Shown here piece after piece: positions 28,160 through 37,408 of a stretch of 64,000 nucleotides of DNA. Made by a program: the position numbers and the translations under genes. The stretch lies in NCBI RefSeq assembly GCF_900215315.1, contig NZ_OBEB01000008.1, forward strand, positions 62,001 to 126,000. The letters run 5' to 3'. Source of the DNA: Arsukibacterium tuosuense (GTDB lineage Bacteria; Pseudomonadota; Gammaproteobacteria; Enterobacterales; Alteromonadaceae). The notes beneath the pieces were generated by a model that made no database searches, was not told where the DNA came from, and worked only from the letters and a program-made list of their open reading frames with translations. How positions within the stretch are numbered: the first letter of the stretch is position 1; the number at the start of each line of letters is the position of its first letter.

Positions 28160-30061
28160 ATGGCAAAAATTTACCCAGACTGGGAAAACATAAATAGGCT
28201 AAGAGTCAAGCCAGAGGAAGGCGAAAGATATCTTTTAGAATATTTAGAAAGTCACTTAGATGATGACTTTGAGATCTTTTTTAATCCATATTTAGATGGG
28301 GATCGGCCCGATGTAATTATACTAAAAAAGGGTCATGGTGCGGTCGTAATCGAAGTTAAAGACTGGGAACTCTCTAATTACTGTATTGATAGTAAGAATT
28401 TATGGTATGTATTAAACAACAGAATTCGATCGCCACAACAACAAGCTTTTAGATATAAATCGAATTTATTTGAACTACATATCCCTATTTTAGGGCTTTC
28501 TGAGCTTTCAAATAAAAATTTTTACAAAGTTATAAACGTTTACGTTTATTTTCACAAAATACTTAAAATTCAACTTGCTTCCTTTTATGGATCTCCTGAG
28601 CAAGAAATTAGGAATATACTCTCGGAGACAAATGCTCTCAGGGGCGATTACAATTTTGAAGACTACGAAAAAAAGATAAATTACTGGGAATCAAAGAAAA
28701 AACAATTAAGTAGAGACTTATCAATATCAATTTGCAGAGACTCTTTAGACTTGAAAGTAAATAAAATAAAAAATATAGCCAAAAACAGTCTTTTTACAGA
28801 TGAGATTTATCAAGATTTACGAAGAAGGTTAATGCCATCATCCCAAGTATTAGAGCAGGGTATAAAAGTCCCATTTGATTCAAGACAGTTGAAACTCTCT
28901 GAAAGCTCCGCCGGTTTGAGTAAGATAAAAGGAGTTGCTGGTTGTGGTAAAACATCTATTCTTGCACAAAGAGCGATTAACGCGAGAAAGCGGCATGGTG
29001 ACATAGTGCTTATTCTTACATTCAATATAACGATTCGTTTTTACATAAAGGATGTTATAAGCCGTATTGCAGGGAGTAGACTCGAAAATGAAATTGAAGT
29101 AATTCATTACCATGGCTTTATCAATGAGAAAATAAATCAATATGGAATTTCTATTGAAGATGTCATGGCTAAGTTTCGAGATGATGAGCCTGATAAATTA
29201 GAAAAGGTCTACTCATATCAGAAGCTATTTGAGGGGCGTTCTATAACAAAATACAAGTCGATATTCATAGATGAGATCCAGGATTACGATCCAGATTGGA
29301 TTAAAATAATAAGAGATAATTTTCTTGAAGATGATGGTGAGATGGTAATGTTCGGTGACCAGTCTCAGAATATTTACGATAGAGAAGAGAGCAAGAGAGC
29401 ATCACCAATTGTTCTCGGATTTGGTTCATGGAATAAATTAACTAAGTCGTATAGGTCAAGCATAGACGCACCACTAGTCTCGTTATTTTCAGCATTTCAG
29501 AAAGAATTTTTGTTATCTAAGTATAATGACGCAGAGATATTTGAAAGCTTTCCAACTCAAAGTGGATTGCTTTTTGACGTATTAAATTACGAATTTTTAC
29601 AAGGAGGCTTTAGCTTCTTAACGGTTCTTGGTCGTATTTCCGATTACATTCGCAGGTATAACTTTCACCCGAATGACATTGCCATCATAGCATCACAGGT
29701 TGAGCCGCTATTTTTAATCAATACTGAACTGTCTAAGTCAGAATCAACAAAAATTATGTTTGAAACTGAGGAAGAGCTAAAAGAGATTTTCAGGAAAAAG
29801 TTAAATAAAAAGGCAGAAATTGAAAGGATTAGAAGGCGGAAAAAATCATTTTTTTATCAAAACTCTGGACTAATAAAACTTTCTACAATTCATAGCTTTA
29901 AAGGCCTTGAATCAGAAACGGTTTTTTTTATTCTGATGCCAGATGACAACCCTGAAGTGATTTATACAGCGATAACACGTGCTAAAAAAAATCTAATTGT
30001 GTTCAATTTTGGGGAATCAAAATTTCATGAGTTCTTTGCAAAACATATGACTCCAATTTAG
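28160..30061 (+). CDS. NERD nuclease-domain / UvrD-like SF1 helicase fusion
   Basis: This is a 633-residue protein in AT-rich DNA. The N-terminus has a NERD or PD-(D/E)xK core: RPDVI (Asp51), then VVIEVKDW (Glu65, Lys67). Helicase motifs follow: Walker A GVAGCGKT (Lys264), Walker B FIDEIQD (Asp371), GDQSQNIYD (motif III-like), the SYRSS motif IV region, and STIHSFKGLE with YTAITRAKKNL (motifs V/VI). This makes it a single-chain nuclease-helicase likely to act on DNA ends or single strands. Such fusions occur as stand-alone anti-phage genes. All catalytic residues look intact. Its upstream neighbour is the small membrane protein. Confidence 0.83.
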   Translation: MAKIYPDWENINRLRVKPEEGERYLLEYLESHLDDDFEIFFNPYLDGDRPDVIILKKGHGAVVIEVKDWELSNYCIDSKNLWYVLNNRIRSPQQQAFRYKSNLFELHIPILGLSELSNKNFYKVINVYVYFHKILKIQLASFYGSPEQEIRNILSETNALRGDYNFEDYEKKINYWESKKKQLSRDLSISICRDSLDLKVNKIKNIAKNSLFTDEIYQDLRRRLMPSSQVLEQGIKVPFDSRQLKLSESSAGLSKIKGVAGCGKTSILAQRAINARKRHGDIVLILTFNITIRFYIKDVISRIAGSRLENEIEVIHYHGFINEKINQYGISIEDVMAKFRDDEPDKLEKVYSYQKLFEGRSITKYKSIFIDEIQDYDPDWIKIIRDNFLEDDGEMVMFGDQSQNIYDREESKRASPIVLGFGSWNKLTKSYRSSIDAPLVSLFSAFQKEFLLSKYNDAEIFESFPTQSGLLFDVLNYEFLQGGFSFLTVLGRISDYIRRYNFHPNDIAIIASQVEPLFLINTELSKSESTKIMFETEEELKEIFRKKLNKKAEIERIRRRKKSFFYQNSGLIKLSTIHSFKGLESETVFFILMPDDNPEVIYTAITRAKKNLIVFNFGESKFHEFFAKHMTPI

Positions 30062-30284
30062 GGAGCTGAAGCTTACTAGTATAAGGTTTTTTTTAGGTTT
30101 AAGTGTTACCACTTCGAACTAAAGCCAAAAGCTTATGATTTATCTATTACGGGAGTTTAATCGAATGTTTACTGTATCTGAAATCCTGTAAATGCGAAGT
30201 AAAAGCATATATTTAACATTCTAGTTTTATAAAACGAATTTCAGTGGTCAAAACCGCCTACTTAGCTTGTAAAAAGGACATGTG

Positions 30285-30635
30285 ATGTTTAAAAAAACAA
30301 TTTTTATCGCCGGGCTGTTGTTTATCTACTCAACGGCCGCGAGTGGAGAAGAGTCAGAAAACGTTGTAAAAAAGAGTCGTAACGGTTACTGCCATTATCA
30401 GACTAGTGACTTTTACACTCGAACAATGCATTTTGAAAAATTTGAAACCCTGGCCGCTTGTATAGCATCAGGCGGTAAGTTCCCGCCAACTAACAAAGTA
30501 AATAATGCTACGCCAGAGGTTAAAATGAGCAACTCGATGATTTGCCATGATAAAAATAGTGCTTTTTACGAGCAGACAAAGAACTTTGTTGCATTTGAAA
30601 ACTTAGAGAACTGCCGGGCTAATGGCGGAAAGTAA
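30285..30635 (+). CDS. secreted protein with two Cys-containing repeats
   Basis: This is a 116-residue protein. I chose the ATG at 30285 (after an AAGGA site) over the GTG three bases earlier. Residues 1-21 form a signal peptide ending near TAASGEE, so the mature protein is periplasmic or exported. It contains two copies of a motif of about 33 residues: C-x-x-x-x-S-x-FY-x-x-T-x-x-F-x-x-FE-x-L-x-x-C-x(4-5)-GGK. Similar C...GG elements are seen at the ends of some secreted HNH and GmrSD-type nucleases, but no nuclease domain is present here. The function is unknown. Confidence 0.65.
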   Translation: MFKKTIFIAGLLFIYSTAASGEESENVVKKSRNGYCHYQTSDFYTRTMHFEKFETLAACIASGGKFPPTNKVNNATPEVKMSNSMICHDKNSAFYEQTKNFVAFENLENCRANGGK

Positions 30636-30719
30636 CATTGTTGCTGGTAAATTTTTGTTGTTTATCTATTTTTGCAATTGATCGGCCCGCTCAAATTGGC
30701 TTAGGTAAAAGGATTAATA

Positions 30720-33638
30720 TTGAGTTTAAGTAGTACTCAGGTTTCAGATGCTCCCAGGGTAATTAAACCGCATTGGTTAATGCGCTTATTTGGCAGAAAA
30801 GCAGTAAAGGTGGCTTTGGTCGGTACTGAAATGCAATTAACCTTAGCCAATGGCCATTATTTAACGGTAGTACCCGAGTCGTTAGCTAACCTGAATGGCC
30901 TGCACAGAGGTTGGTTGTTTAGCACGCTGTTATTAACCACAAATAAAGGTGCGGTGCGGTTAGGCTGTTTGCCGAACTCAACTACCGTCAGGCATTATCA
31001 GTGGCTGCAGCGGCACTGGTTGCTGCAATTACAGCCAGATATGGAAAAAACCGTTGCCGCTATTCAGGCATTAATAGCCAAAGGCTATCCTAAAACTTCG
31101 AGGTTAACTCACGTTGTTGCGCTAGCCAGGCAGGCGGTGTCACGTTTTGCCCGCTTACCTGATAAAACTGCTTTTCCGGATATCGATTTTAGCCCTTTTG
31201 AAACACTGCTATTTCAGGCTGGCTGGGATGATACTGATTTTAATTTACTCCGAGAGCGCTTTATAAATAGCGAACTTCTTACCTATAGAAACCTGTTTGA
31301 TGCAGTAGAAAGCAAGCCACTGACAGAGCGGCAACGCTTAGCTTGTCTGATTGATGAAGACAATAACCAGGTGCTGGCCGGTGCCGGCACCGGTAAAACC
31401 AGTACCATGGTGGGGCGGGCAGGTTACCTGCTGCAAAGCGGTCAGGCTCAGGCAAATGAAATTTTAATGCTGGCGTTTGCCAATAAAGCGGCTACAGAGA
31501 TGCAAGAGCGGATTGAAAAGCGCTTAGGTGATTGCGGAATTAAAGCCAGTACCTTTCATAAATTAGGCAAAGATATTATTGCAGCTGTAGAAGGGGCACA
31601 GCCCACGCTAACACCACTGGCTGATGACGATAAACTGCTGGCTAAGCAGGTAAATGATTGGTTTGAACAGCACTTAAAGCAGTCTGATTATCAAGAGCTG
31701 GTGTTGGAGTACTTTCAGCATTATTTGTACCCGTTGGCTAATCCTTTTGATTTTCAAACAGAGGGTGAGTACTTCGACTTTATTTTGGCTAATGATATTC
31801 GCACGCTTAAAAGCGAAAAGGTAAAAAGCCTGGGCGAGTGTTTAATTGCTAATTACTTGCTGAGGCAGGGTATAGAGTATCAATACGAGGCGAATTATGA
31901 GCACCCAACCGCCACGGTTTTTCATCGTCAATACCAGCCCGATTTTTACCTGCCAGAACAGGGCATTTATATAGAGTTTTTCGGCACTGATCGCCAGGGC
32001 AATACGGCACCTTATATCAATCGGCAGCAGTACCATGAGGATATGGCCTGGAAGCATGAACTGCATCAATTTCATGGCACCAGGCTTATTACGCTTTATC
32101 ATTATCAGCACACCGAAGGCACGCTTCATCAGGAACTGGATAAACAGCTTGCTGCCTTTGGCGCAGTCGCAGAGCCATTGCCGGTACAAGCTATTTTAGA
32201 AACACTACGTGAATTTGGCGCTATTAGCGCCTTTGCTGCCTTATTAGCCGATTTGCTAAAGCGCTATCGTGCTAACTGTTATGAGCCGGGGCAACTGGAA
32301 GCGGCCATCGCCCAAACAGCTAACCCTGAGCAAGTGCAGGCGGCACTTACTTTGCTATTACCTGTGGTCGATGACTACCAGCACTTACTTACTCAGCATA
32401 ACCATATCGATTTTGACGATATGATAGGTAAGGCTATTACTTATGTAAAAAGTGGCCGCTTTAAAAGCCGCTGGCGCTATATTCTGGTTGACGAGTTTCA
32501 GGATATTTCAGACGCGCGTGCCAGGTTAGTGACTTACCTGCGCGATAGCGTACCCGATGCGTCTCTATTTTGTGTTGGCGATGACTGGCAGGCTATTTAC
32601 CGCTTTACCGGCAGCGACTTGCAGTTTACCACCGGTTTTACCCAGCGCTTTGGCTCAACCCGGGTAACACCGCTGGATTTAACTTTTCGCTTTAACAATA
32701 GCATTAGCGATGTTGCCTCACAGTTTGTGCTACAAAACCCACAGCAAGTGCGCAAACAGCTCAATACTTTTAGCCGGGTAGATAAACCAGCAGTGTCATT
32801 AATGCGTGCCGATAACAGAGTTAATATTGGCGAACCCAGCCGGCTGGAAGTGGTGCTCAGTAAAATTAATAACCTGGCACCGCCTGGCAGTAGTGTGTAT
32901 TTACTGGGACGCTTTGGTTTTAATTTGCCGGATAGGGGCGAGCTTAATCGTTTAGCCCGGCAATTTAGTAACCTGAAAATAGAAAGCTACAGCATCCATG
33001 CTTCTAAAGGCAAAGAAGCTGATTATGTGGTAGTGCTGGGGCTGGAGAGCGGCAAGCATGGCTTTCCATCTCACAAGCAAACCCACCCGTTATTGGAGGC
33101 GTTACTGCCGGCAAAAGAAGACTTTACCTTTGCTGAAGAGCGCCGGCTGTTTTACGTAGCCGTAACCCGAGCCAGGCATCGGGTTTATCTGATCACCGAT
33201 ATGGCCGTGGCATCAGAATTTATCATTGAGTTATTAAATGAAAACTACCCCGTAGAGCTCAATGAGTTTGACACCTCGCTTAGCCAACAGCTATTTCATT
33301 TAATTAAATGTATCAAATGCAAAACCGGCAGCATGGTGCCAAGAGCGGGGCAGTTCGGCAGCTTTTTTGGCTGCAACAAATACCCGCTGTGTAATCACAA
33401 AGAACGCGGCTGCGCTAAATGCAGCTCACCGATGACGCGAAAAGGCCGCTTTAAGGTGTGTATTAATGACGCTTGTGATAACTGGGTACCTGTTTGTCCT
33501 AAATGTGGCGCAGAAATGATGCAGCGCAGCGGGCCCTTTGGCGCCTTTTGGAGCTGCAGGAATTACCGCAAAGAAGGGGCAAGTTGTGGCCATAAAGAGC
33601 AAGCAATTGAGTTTATTCGTGAAAGTTACGTTATTTAA
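30720..33638 (+). CDS. HelD-like (helicase IV) UvrD-family helicase with inserted nuclease-like domain and zinc fingers
   Basis: This is a 972-residue protein with a TTG start after AAAAGGA. Helicase motifs are Walker A GAGTGKT (Lys226), VDEFQD, GDDWQAIYRF, IHASKGKEADYV and VAVTRARHRV. Between the helicase halves lies a domain typical of helicase IV relatives, with a PD-(D/E)xK-like core: E373, the PDFYL Asp408 and the IEFFG Glu419. The C-terminus carries several CxxC zinc fingers of topoisomerase type (CIKC, CAKCSS, CPKCGAEM). By eye the gene is clearly richer in GC than the NERD-helicase gene, pointing to separate origins. It should unwind DNA and may also cut it. Confidence 0.85.
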   Translation: MSLSSTQVSDAPRVIKPHWLMRLFGRKAVKVALVGTEMQLTLANGHYLTVVPESLANLNGLHRGWLFSTLLLTTNKGAVRLGCLPNSTTVRHYQWLQRHWLLQLQPDMEKTVAAIQALIAKGYPKTSRLTHVVALARQAVSRFARLPDKTAFPDIDFSPFETLLFQAGWDDTDFNLLRERFINSELLTYRNLFDAVESKPLTERQRLACLIDEDNNQVLAGAGTGKTSTMVGRAGYLLQSGQAQANEILMLAFANKAATEMQERIEKRLGDCGIKASTFHKLGKDIIAAVEGAQPTLTPLADDDKLLAKQVNDWFEQHLKQSDYQELVLEYFQHYLYPLANPFDFQTEGEYFDFILANDIRTLKSEKVKSLGECLIANYLLRQGIEYQYEANYEHPTATVFHRQYQPDFYLPEQGIYIEFFGTDRQGNTAPYINRQQYHEDMAWKHELHQFHGTRLITLYHYQHTEGTLHQELDKQLAAFGAVAEPLPVQAILETLREFGAISAFAALLADLLKRYRANCYEPGQLEAAIAQTANPEQVQAALTLLLPVVDDYQHLLTQHNHIDFDDMIGKAITYVKSGRFKSRWRYILVDEFQDISDARARLVTYLRDSVPDASLFCVGDDWQAIYRFTGSDLQFTTGFTQRFGSTRVTPLDLTFRFNNSISDVASQFVLQNPQQVRKQLNTFSRVDKPAVSLMRADNRVNIGEPSRLEVVLSKINNLAPPGSSVYLLGRFGFNLPDRGELNRLARQFSNLKIESYSIHASKGKEADYVVVLGLESGKHGFPSHKQTHPLLEALLPAKEDFTFAEERRLFYVAVTRARHRVYLITDMAVASEFIIELLNENYPVELNEFDTSLSQQLFHLIKCIKCKTGSMVPRAGQFGSFFGCNKYPLCNHKERGCAKCSSPMTRKGRFKVCINDACDNWVPVCPKCGAEMMQRSGPFGAFWSCRNYRKEGASCGHKEQAIEFIRESYVI

Positions 33639-33663
33639 TGACATTTATTAAAAATAATTTCTA

Positions 33664-33692
33664 TTGAAATTAATAATTATATTCGGTACAAG
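33664..33692 (+). promoter_or_regulatory. possible sigma-70 promoter of the 34-46.8 kb operon
   Basis: TTGAAA and TACAAG are separated by exactly 17 AT-rich bases. This is the best candidate in the 391-bp gap 33639-34029 before the DUF4258 gene. The frame is open from 33712 into the DUF4258 gene, but its sequence does not look like protein and the true start is at 34030, so I treat the gap as a leader region. Confidence 0.35.
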
Positions 33693-34029
33693 TGAATCGT
33701 GCTAATGAGTAGTGCAATTAACACAAGGGATTGTAGTAGTGGTTGTAGAATATCCTCGCGTTGTATCGAGATGTATTACCTCCCGCGTTTTTAATAGTCC
33801 AAATGTTGGCTATTTAACAGCTGACAGCTTTCTGCTGCCTGCACCTCGTACCGCAACCTTTGCTAATCCTGAGTCGTTCCTAGCCAGCTGTAAGAAAAAT
33901 TACATACCTAGAAATAAAATTACAGAGTATAGGGCGCCGCTTTTATTTAAGTCACTGAATAATCGAATTAAAGTGCTTTGGCCCGCTTTCTGCAAATCTT
34001 ATCTTGTCAACAAGAATGAGGAGAGCGTG

Positions 34030-34359
34030 ATGAGTAGCCAAAAGCAATACAACCAGATGTCTGATCAACCAGCAATCAGCTCACATGCACAGCAACGTAT
34101 GGACTTACGGGGTATGAGTGAGCGTGATATTGAATTAGTGCTGAAGTTTGGGCGCAGAATTCATTCCCGCAGAACTGTCTTTCATGTGATTGGCCGCAAA
34201 GAAATTAAAAAGTATGCAAGTGAGTGCCCGGAGTTGAAAGAACTTGATGGGTTGCATGTGCTGACAGTGCCGGATAAGGGCACGGTTCTAACTGCCTATC
34301 GTAACCATGATTTACGCCATATCCGGCCAAGTAAAAGAAAGCATAAGCATTTACATTAA
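34030..34359 (+). CDS. DUF4258 domain protein, first gene of the kinase-helicase operon
   Basis: This is a 109-residue protein. The ATG at 34030 follows GAGGAGAGC, a strong ribosome-binding site, and begins the conserved part, so I reject the longer upstream extension. DUF4258 features are visible: SSHAQQRM, then RGMSERDIELVLKFG, and a C-terminal LTAYRN. The domain is a small alpha-beta fold related to RelE/ParE-like toxins and is often found near toxin or defence genes. It precedes the next gene by 19 bp. It may be a toxin-like effector or a regulator of the operon; which is not clear. Confidence 0.72.
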   Translation: MSSQKQYNQMSDQPAISSHAQQRMDLRGMSERDIELVLKFGRRIHSRRTVFHVIGRKEIKKYASECPELKELDGLHVLTVPDKGTVLTAYRNHDLRHIRPSKRKHKHLH

Positions 34360-34378
34360 TTCCAAAAAGGTCAGTCAG

Positions 34379-34597
34379 ATGAAGATATCGCCACACGGAA
34401 ATTATTCAGGTTTGCCTCTTTTAGGAAATACTGAAGAGGCAGCGGTCACCGCAAATCATAGTGTCTATGGATACAAAGGCAGTGAAAACTATGAACATGA
34501 CGATACCGGATGCATTCATAATTATTCCGGTGTCGAAGACGACGTTTTTTCGGCTTTTGCAGACAATGAAGGTTGGTCTGAAGGCTACGACTATTAA
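34379..34597 (+). CDS. small acidic hypothetical protein
   Basis: This is a 72-residue protein starting at ATG with an AAAAAGG site. It is rich in Gly, Asn, Tyr, Asp and Glu, with no hydrophobic segment. I do not recognise a family. Its gene is 19 bp after the DUF4258 gene and 32 bp before the vWA gene, so it belongs to the operon. The acidic tail (VEDDVFSAFADNEGWSEGYD) could bind a basic partner; that is a guess. Confidence 0.55.
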   Translation: MKISPHGNYSGLPLLGNTEEAAVTANHSVYGYKGSENYEHDDTGCIHNYSGVEDDVFSAFADNEGWSEGYDY

Positions 34598-34629
34598 TAA
34601 GACTAAAAATTAAAACAAGGTATACACAG

Positions 34630-35301
34630 ATGTCAGAATTAAAAAAGTTTCAGGTTCAAGCTGCCCGGCCATTACCGGTTATCGTACTCGCAGATACCAG
34701 TGGCAGCATGTTTAAAAACGGTAAAATAGAGGCGTTGAACCGCGGTTTGCAGGATATGCTAAAAACCTTTGGTGGTGAAAGTAGACTGCGGGCAGAGATA
34801 CAGGTTAGCGTAATTACTTTTGGCGGCTATCAGGCTGAAGTCAGTTTAGGGCTTACACCTGCTCACAGTATTGAAGCTTTTAATCCGCTCACTGCCGATG
34901 GTCCAACGCCATTAGGCGGTGCGTTACGTTTAGCAAGTGAGCTGATTGAAGACCGCGAGCGGATCTCCTCCCGTGCTTATAAACCAGTTATTGTTCTAGT
35001 ATCAGATGGTTACCCGACAGATGATTGGCGTCAGGCGTTTGAGACATTAAAAAATGGTGAGCGTTCAGCGAAAGCAACCCGCTTCGCCATGGCTATCGGC
35101 GCTGATGCAGATTTTGCTATGCTAGCGGATTTCGCAAATGATCCTGAAGCACCGCTATTTAAAGCGGAAAACGCACGTGACATCCATCGTTTTTTTAAAG
35201 CAGTGACGATGAGTGTTAGTGCCCGAAGCCAATCTACCTCACCTAATCAATCAACTCCGTTGCAGTTGCCTCCTGAATCTGAAGATGATTGGGATTTTTA
35301 A
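34630..35301 (+). CDS. TerY-like von Willebrand factor A domain protein
   Basis: This is a 223-residue cytoplasmic vWA domain. The metal-ion-dependent adhesion site is visible: DTSGS (22-26), the Thr in DGPTPLGGAL, and the Asp of VSDGYPTDDW. TerY-like vWA proteins are encoded with a PP2C phosphatase and a kinase (the TerY-P triad of Anantharaman, Iyer and Aravind), and exactly those two genes follow. It would scaffold or sense in a phosphorylation-controlled complex. The last 30 residues are a Ser/Gln/Pro-rich flexible tail. The stop codon overlaps the next start codon by one base. Confidence 0.85.
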   Translation: MSELKKFQVQAARPLPVIVLADTSGSMFKNGKIEALNRGLQDMLKTFGGESRLRAEIQVSVITFGGYQAEVSLGLTPAHSIEAFNPLTADGPTPLGGALRLASELIEDRERISSRAYKPVIVLVSDGYPTDDWRQAFETLKNGERSAKATRFAMAIGADADFAMLADFANDPEAPLFKAENARDIHRFFKAVTMSVSARSQSTSPNQSTPLQLPPESEDDWDF

Positions 35302-35993
35302 TGCGTTTAGTTGCTTCAGGTGCGTCGGTTATTGGACCGGCGCATCTCCAGGATAATTTACCTAACCAGGATGCATTTAACGTTTGCGGCGTACATGGCG
35401 GAGTTTTTGCCGCGGTTGCAGATGGGTTGGGGAGCAGAGCACTTAGTCATATCGGATCTTGTAAGGCTGTAAAGCTGGCGCGGGATGCGGTTAAGCAACT
35501 GCAAACTGCTGCGCCGGAAAAGCTTATGACCTGTTTAAAAGCACAATGGCTTGTTGCCTGTGGCAGTGATTTTCGGGATTTCGATACCACTTGCCTGTGG
35601 GCTCATGTGTCTGATTCCGGCGTGCTGAGGTTGGCCCAGGTTGGGGATGGACTGGTAATGGTTAAAAGTGCCGGAATATTCCGGGTACTAACACCAACGC
35701 GGGATGGATTCGCCAATCAAACTGACACTCTGGGGTGCGCTAAACCAGAGCGGTGGACATGTAGTCAAATCCAGTTAAGTCAGCCTGGAGATGGTGTATT
35801 GCTGTTAACCGATGGAATTTCAGACGATCTTATTCCGGAACAACTTGGTCAGTTTTTTGATGCCATCTATCACAGGACATCGCGTTTGAGTAAACGGGCT
35901 ATGCGCCGCTGGTTAGAGCAGGAATTAGCGCAATGGAGTACTCCGCTGCATGGTGATGACAAAAGCCTTGCTGGCATTTTCAGATTGGATTAA
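35301..35993 (+). CDS. PP2C-family protein phosphatase
   Basis: This is a 230-residue protein; its ATG shares a base with the preceding stop codon (TAATG). PP2C metal-binding motifs are present: NQD (22-24), ADGLGS (40-45), QVGDG and LTDGISDD. It is a Mn/Mg-dependent Ser/Thr phosphatase, expected to reverse the action of the kinase encoded 5 bp downstream. It has no transmembrane segment. Its place between vWA and kinase genes defines the triad. Confidence 0.87.
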   Translation: MRLVASGASVIGPAHLQDNLPNQDAFNVCGVHGGVFAAVADGLGSRALSHIGSCKAVKLARDAVKQLQTAAPEKLMTCLKAQWLVACGSDFRDFDTTCLWAHVSDSGVLRLAQVGDGLVMVKSAGIFRVLTPTRDGFANQTDTLGCAKPERWTCSQIQLSQPGDGVLLLTDGISDDLIPEQLGQFFDAIYHRTSRLSKRAMRRWLEQELAQWSTPLHGDDKSLAGIFRLD

Positions 35994-35998
35994 CTCAA

Positions 35999-37402
35999 AT
36001 GTCGAATAATCAGAATAAACGAAGTAATCGGGAAGTTTTAGACACCCATGGCTCTAGTTATGAGCTTGGCGCTGAAATGAATAGGGGGGGCCAGGGTATT
36101 GTGTATTACACCCAGCTTCCTCGAGTTTTAGTTAAAGGTTTTACTGATAAAAATGAGACTAAACGTAGTCTTTGGCGCAAGCATATTGCCTGGTTAATCC
36201 AGCAAAACTTACATGAGTTAAAAATTGCCAGACCTCTGGCATTGCTGGCCGAGCCACGAGCTGGATATGTGATGGAGTTAATGGATGGGCTAGTACCTGT
36301 GCAAAGCCTTTTTGATGAATATATTGACGCCAGTTCTCCTGAACAAAAGTATCTGGAGCAGGGCGGGGTGCAGCGGCGGGTCGATATCTTATGCCAGCTA
36401 GCGAGGACACTTAACCAGTTGCATAGTCGCGGTCTGTTATATGGTGATATATCACCCACCAATGTTTTTATTTCCGAAGATCCTCAATACTCCGAAACCT
36501 GGTTGATTGATTGTGACAATATTAGTTTAGAAGCCCATTGTGGCCTGACGTTACACACCGCAGATTATGGTGCTCCTGAGGTGGTTCGTAATGAGGCGTT
36601 GCTATCCAGTTTAACGGATTGCTGGAGTTTTGCAGTGTTAGCTTACCAACTGCTGACACATTGCCATCCATTTAAAGGCGATATGGTTAACGACGGTGAG
36701 CCAGAGCTGGAAGACGCTGCACTCAGAGGTGAGATTAGTTGGATAAACGACCTTACCGATAATGACAATGTTAGTTCTTATAATCAATTAAATCATCTGT
36801 TTGAGAACAGTGAGTTAATGGCGCTGTTTCATCGTTGCTTTGAAGCAGGGCGGCACGATCCTTCAGAGCGGCCTTTGATGTCAGAGTGGCTGGAAGTGCT
36901 AACCGAGGTAAAAGAGCGCTTAATTACTTGCTTGCATTGCAATTATCAGACGCTGATTCCTAAAGAAACTCTGTTCGACGACATTCCGGATTGCTGGATG
37001 TGCGATACAGCAGCTGATCACGGTTTAGTAGTTTTTGAAGAGTATATTTTTATATCTGAAAGCGAAGCGAAAAAGCATCCTGAGTTGCCAGACAATTGGC
37101 TCAAAACCGGCCGCTTGGTATTCCTGCAGCAGGGTAACACGCAGGAATTGAAGCGGATGATGCCATCTTACAGTTATGATCGTTGGCCCTCAGATCACGT
37201 GAAAGTTGAATATACAGAAAAAGGATTGGGTATTTATCCACTCCAGGGCTGCACTCTGAATTTGCAACGCGGTATAAAGATAAAGCCTCTTGAGAAATAT
37301 CAAGGCCTTAAGCTCGAATCACGAGACTCATCTGCCGCTCCATTTCAGCTTCATATTGGTGCACTGGATCAGATGCACGTTATTTGGCAATTCAGGTGGT
37401 AA
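35999..37402 (+). CDS. Ser/Thr protein kinase-like protein with rubredoxin-like zinc knuckle
   Basis: This is a 467-residue protein. The N-terminal 310 residues have a kinase fold: glycine loop NRGGQGIVY, the VK of VLVKGF, a YGDISPTN catalytic loop (Asp150, Asn155) and IDCDN (171-174) in place of DFG. HGD/YGD and DxDN variants are typical of the kinases in TerY-P triads. After the kinase domain, CLHC and CWMC form a rubredoxin-like zinc knuckle, followed by a beta-rich C-terminal region (about 360-467) that may be an FHA-like or other binding module. Catalytic residues appear present. Likely substrates are neighbouring operon products. Confidence 0.84.
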   Translation: MSNNQNKRSNREVLDTHGSSYELGAEMNRGGQGIVYYTQLPRVLVKGFTDKNETKRSLWRKHIAWLIQQNLHELKIARPLALLAEPRAGYVMELMDGLVPVQSLFDEYIDASSPEQKYLEQGGVQRRVDILCQLARTLNQLHSRGLLYGDISPTNVFISEDPQYSETWLIDCDNISLEAHCGLTLHTADYGAPEVVRNEALLSSLTDCWSFAVLAYQLLTHCHPFKGDMVNDGEPELEDAALRGEISWINDLTDNDNVSSYNQLNHLFENSELMALFHRCFEAGRHDPSERPLMSEWLEVLTEVKERLITCLHCNYQTLIPKETLFDDIPDCWMCDTAADHGLVVFEEYIFISESEAKKHPELPDNWLKTGRLVFLQQGNTQELKRMMPSYSYDRWPSDHVKVEYTEKGLGIYPLQGCTLNLQRGIKIKPLEKYQGLKLESRDSSAAPFQLHIGALDQMHVIWQFRW

Positions 37403-37408
37403 GCGTAC

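Noticed and set aside
33712-34029. Upstream extension of the DUF4258 protein, making it 215 residues
   Set aside because: The extension is in frame but has no good ribosome-binding site and an unlikely residue pattern. The ATG at 34030 has a strong site and begins the conserved domain.
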